NCBI GenBank assembly: GCA_963661325.1
Contig: CAVLBP010000003.1
Span: 1-45,373, forward strand
Length of the DNA: 45,373 nucleotides
Direction of reading: 5' to 3'
Source of the DNA: Pararoseburia sp963661325
Lineage (GTDB): Bacteria; Bacillota; Clostridia; Lachnospirales; Lachnospiraceae
Part shown: positions 44,831 to 45,373 of the stretch, one piece after another
Numbering within the stretch: position 1 is the first letter of the stretch
Layout of the letters: every line of letters starts with the position of its first letter
The notes under the pieces: model-generated
The model's database searches: none
Seen by the model: the letters and a program-made list of their open reading frames with translations, nothing else
Told to the model about the DNA's origin: nothing
Position numbers and translations under genes: made by a program

Positions 44831-44854
44831 AAGGACAGATAGCAGCCAAAACAA
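44826..44854 (-). promoter_or_regulatory. Predicted MATE gene promoter
   Basis: Minus strand: -35 TTGTTT (44849-44854), 17-nt spacer, -10 TATAAT (44826-44831). Its -10 overlaps that of the tetR promoter, so the two genes compete for the same DNA. The operator sites fall at about +1 to +50 of this transcript. Confidence 0.65.
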
Positions 44855-44915
44855 TCAGCAGATAGGCGCCACATCGTTGGTTAAACAACGTTTCCTCTCA
44901 AATCCGTTGATTCTT

Positions 44916-45373
44916 ATGGATATTCGCGTACAAAAAACAAAAAAGGCGATCACAAACGCCTTTCTTACCATGGCAACCCAAAAACCGATTGAAAAGATCA
45001 CCGTAACCGATATTGTAAAAGAAGCGCAGATCAACAAGTCTACCTTCTATGCACATTACCGGGATATCTACGATCTGACCGATACCCTCCTAAAAGATGC
45101 TACCTCCAGCGTTGTCGCCCATATGAATTACATTTCCAATATGTATGAAGATCCCCATGCCTTTTTTCTGGATATGTATCATGCACTTTCCATCTGCGAG
45201 AGCGACAATATCCAGCCCTTTAGCAGCGGTAACATCAAATTCAGCGAACAGTTGTCTTATGCTTTAAATGAAAAAGCCATCGAGCAGGGCTTACAGCCGG
45301 ACAACTATCACTATGTCGGTGCCCTGCTTACTTTTACCATCAATGGCATCATCGGTCTTCACAAGACCAAGGA
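44916..45373 (+). CDS. TetR/AcrR-family regulator (partial, cut by right edge)
   Basis: 152 codons are present and no stop is reached. The N-terminus MDIRVQKTKKAITNAFLTMA leads into a TetR helix-turn-helix (KITVTDIVKEAQINKSTFYA, then HYRD), followed by a helical ligand-binding domain that runs off the window. TetR proteins usually repress a neighbouring exporter until a ligand binds; the divergent MATE gene and shared palindromes fit this. The ATG at 44916 has no visible Shine-Dalgarno; a TTG at 44907 is no better, so the start is less certain than the family. Confidence 0.9.
   Translation, partial: MDIRVQKTKKAITNAFLTMATQKPIEKITVTDIVKEAQINKSTFYAHYRDIYDLTDTLLKDATSSVVAHMNYISNMYEDPHAFFLDMYHALSICESDNIQPFSSGNIKFSEQLSYALNEKAIEQGLQPDNYHYVGALLTFTINGIIGLHKTK

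Noticed and set aside
44942..44963. AAAGGCG/CGCCTTT hairpin inside the first codons of tetR
   Set aside because: A 7-bp stem within coding sequence without a U-tract; it may be chance, since Lys/Gly/Ala codons produce it.
1..45373. CRISPR array, tRNA/rRNA genes, insertion sequences, prophage
   Set aside because: No regularly spaced repeats with unique spacers, no cloverleaf or rRNA sequence, and no transposase or phage genes were seen on either strand.

Overview
The window looks like a chromosomal core segment from an endospore-forming Clostridia, most likely a Lachnospiraceae member. The signs are a complete spoIIIA operon plus spoIIM, a Firmicutes-type class III fructose bisphosphatase, a very large 2-hydroxyacyl-CoA dehydratase activase-like protein, GlnRS, Gram-positive SOS and CIRCE operators, and strong AGGAGG Shine-Dalgarno sites. 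I cannot name a genus. No rRNA, tRNA, insertion sequence, prophage or CRISPR array is visible. A run of 10 Ns at 29719-29728 is an assembly gap.

Layout. 1-58: start of an unidentified gene that runs off the left edge. 289-6331: gltB-gltD (glutamate synthase). 6582-13043: spoIIM, a Nudix hydrolase, rny, recX, recA (with a perfect SOS box) and prfC. 13044-13684: no gene, but a striking 521-bp nested inverted repeat (13162-13682). 13685-18247: spoIIIAA-AH. 18281-24502: comEA, response regulator, histidine kinase, GerMN lipoprotein and comEC, running straight into the spoIIIA operon. 24631-29594: arginine operon argC-GNAT-argJ-argB-argD, divergent from argG (29827-31053). 31099-36611: fbp, a DUF2225 protein, glnS and a rhomboid-like zinc-ribbon membrane protein. 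36859-41118: a 1419-aa activase/dehydratase-like fusion. 41179-43266: htpG under a CIRCE element. 43399-45373: a MATE transporter divergent from a TetR regulator that is cut by the right edge.

How the parts fit. Nitrogen assimilation (GltBD), glutamine charging (GlnRS) and arginine synthesis from glutamate form one metabolic theme. ArgJ recycles the acetyl group, and an ARG-box-like site lies between argC and argG. DNA repair and RNA turnover (recA-recX-rny) sit next to sporulation genes. The comEA-to-spoIIIAH block places DNA-uptake genes, an envelope two-component system and the engulfment-stage channel genes on one strand with small gaps.

The features most worth a second look are the 521-bp foldback between spoIIIAH and prfC, three 19-bp-spaced palindromes in the MATE/tetR promoter region, the CIRCE element that also looks like the MATE terminator, the terminator-like hairpin in the Nudix leader, the shortened SpoIIIAF, and the zinc-ribbon pseudo-rhomboid.
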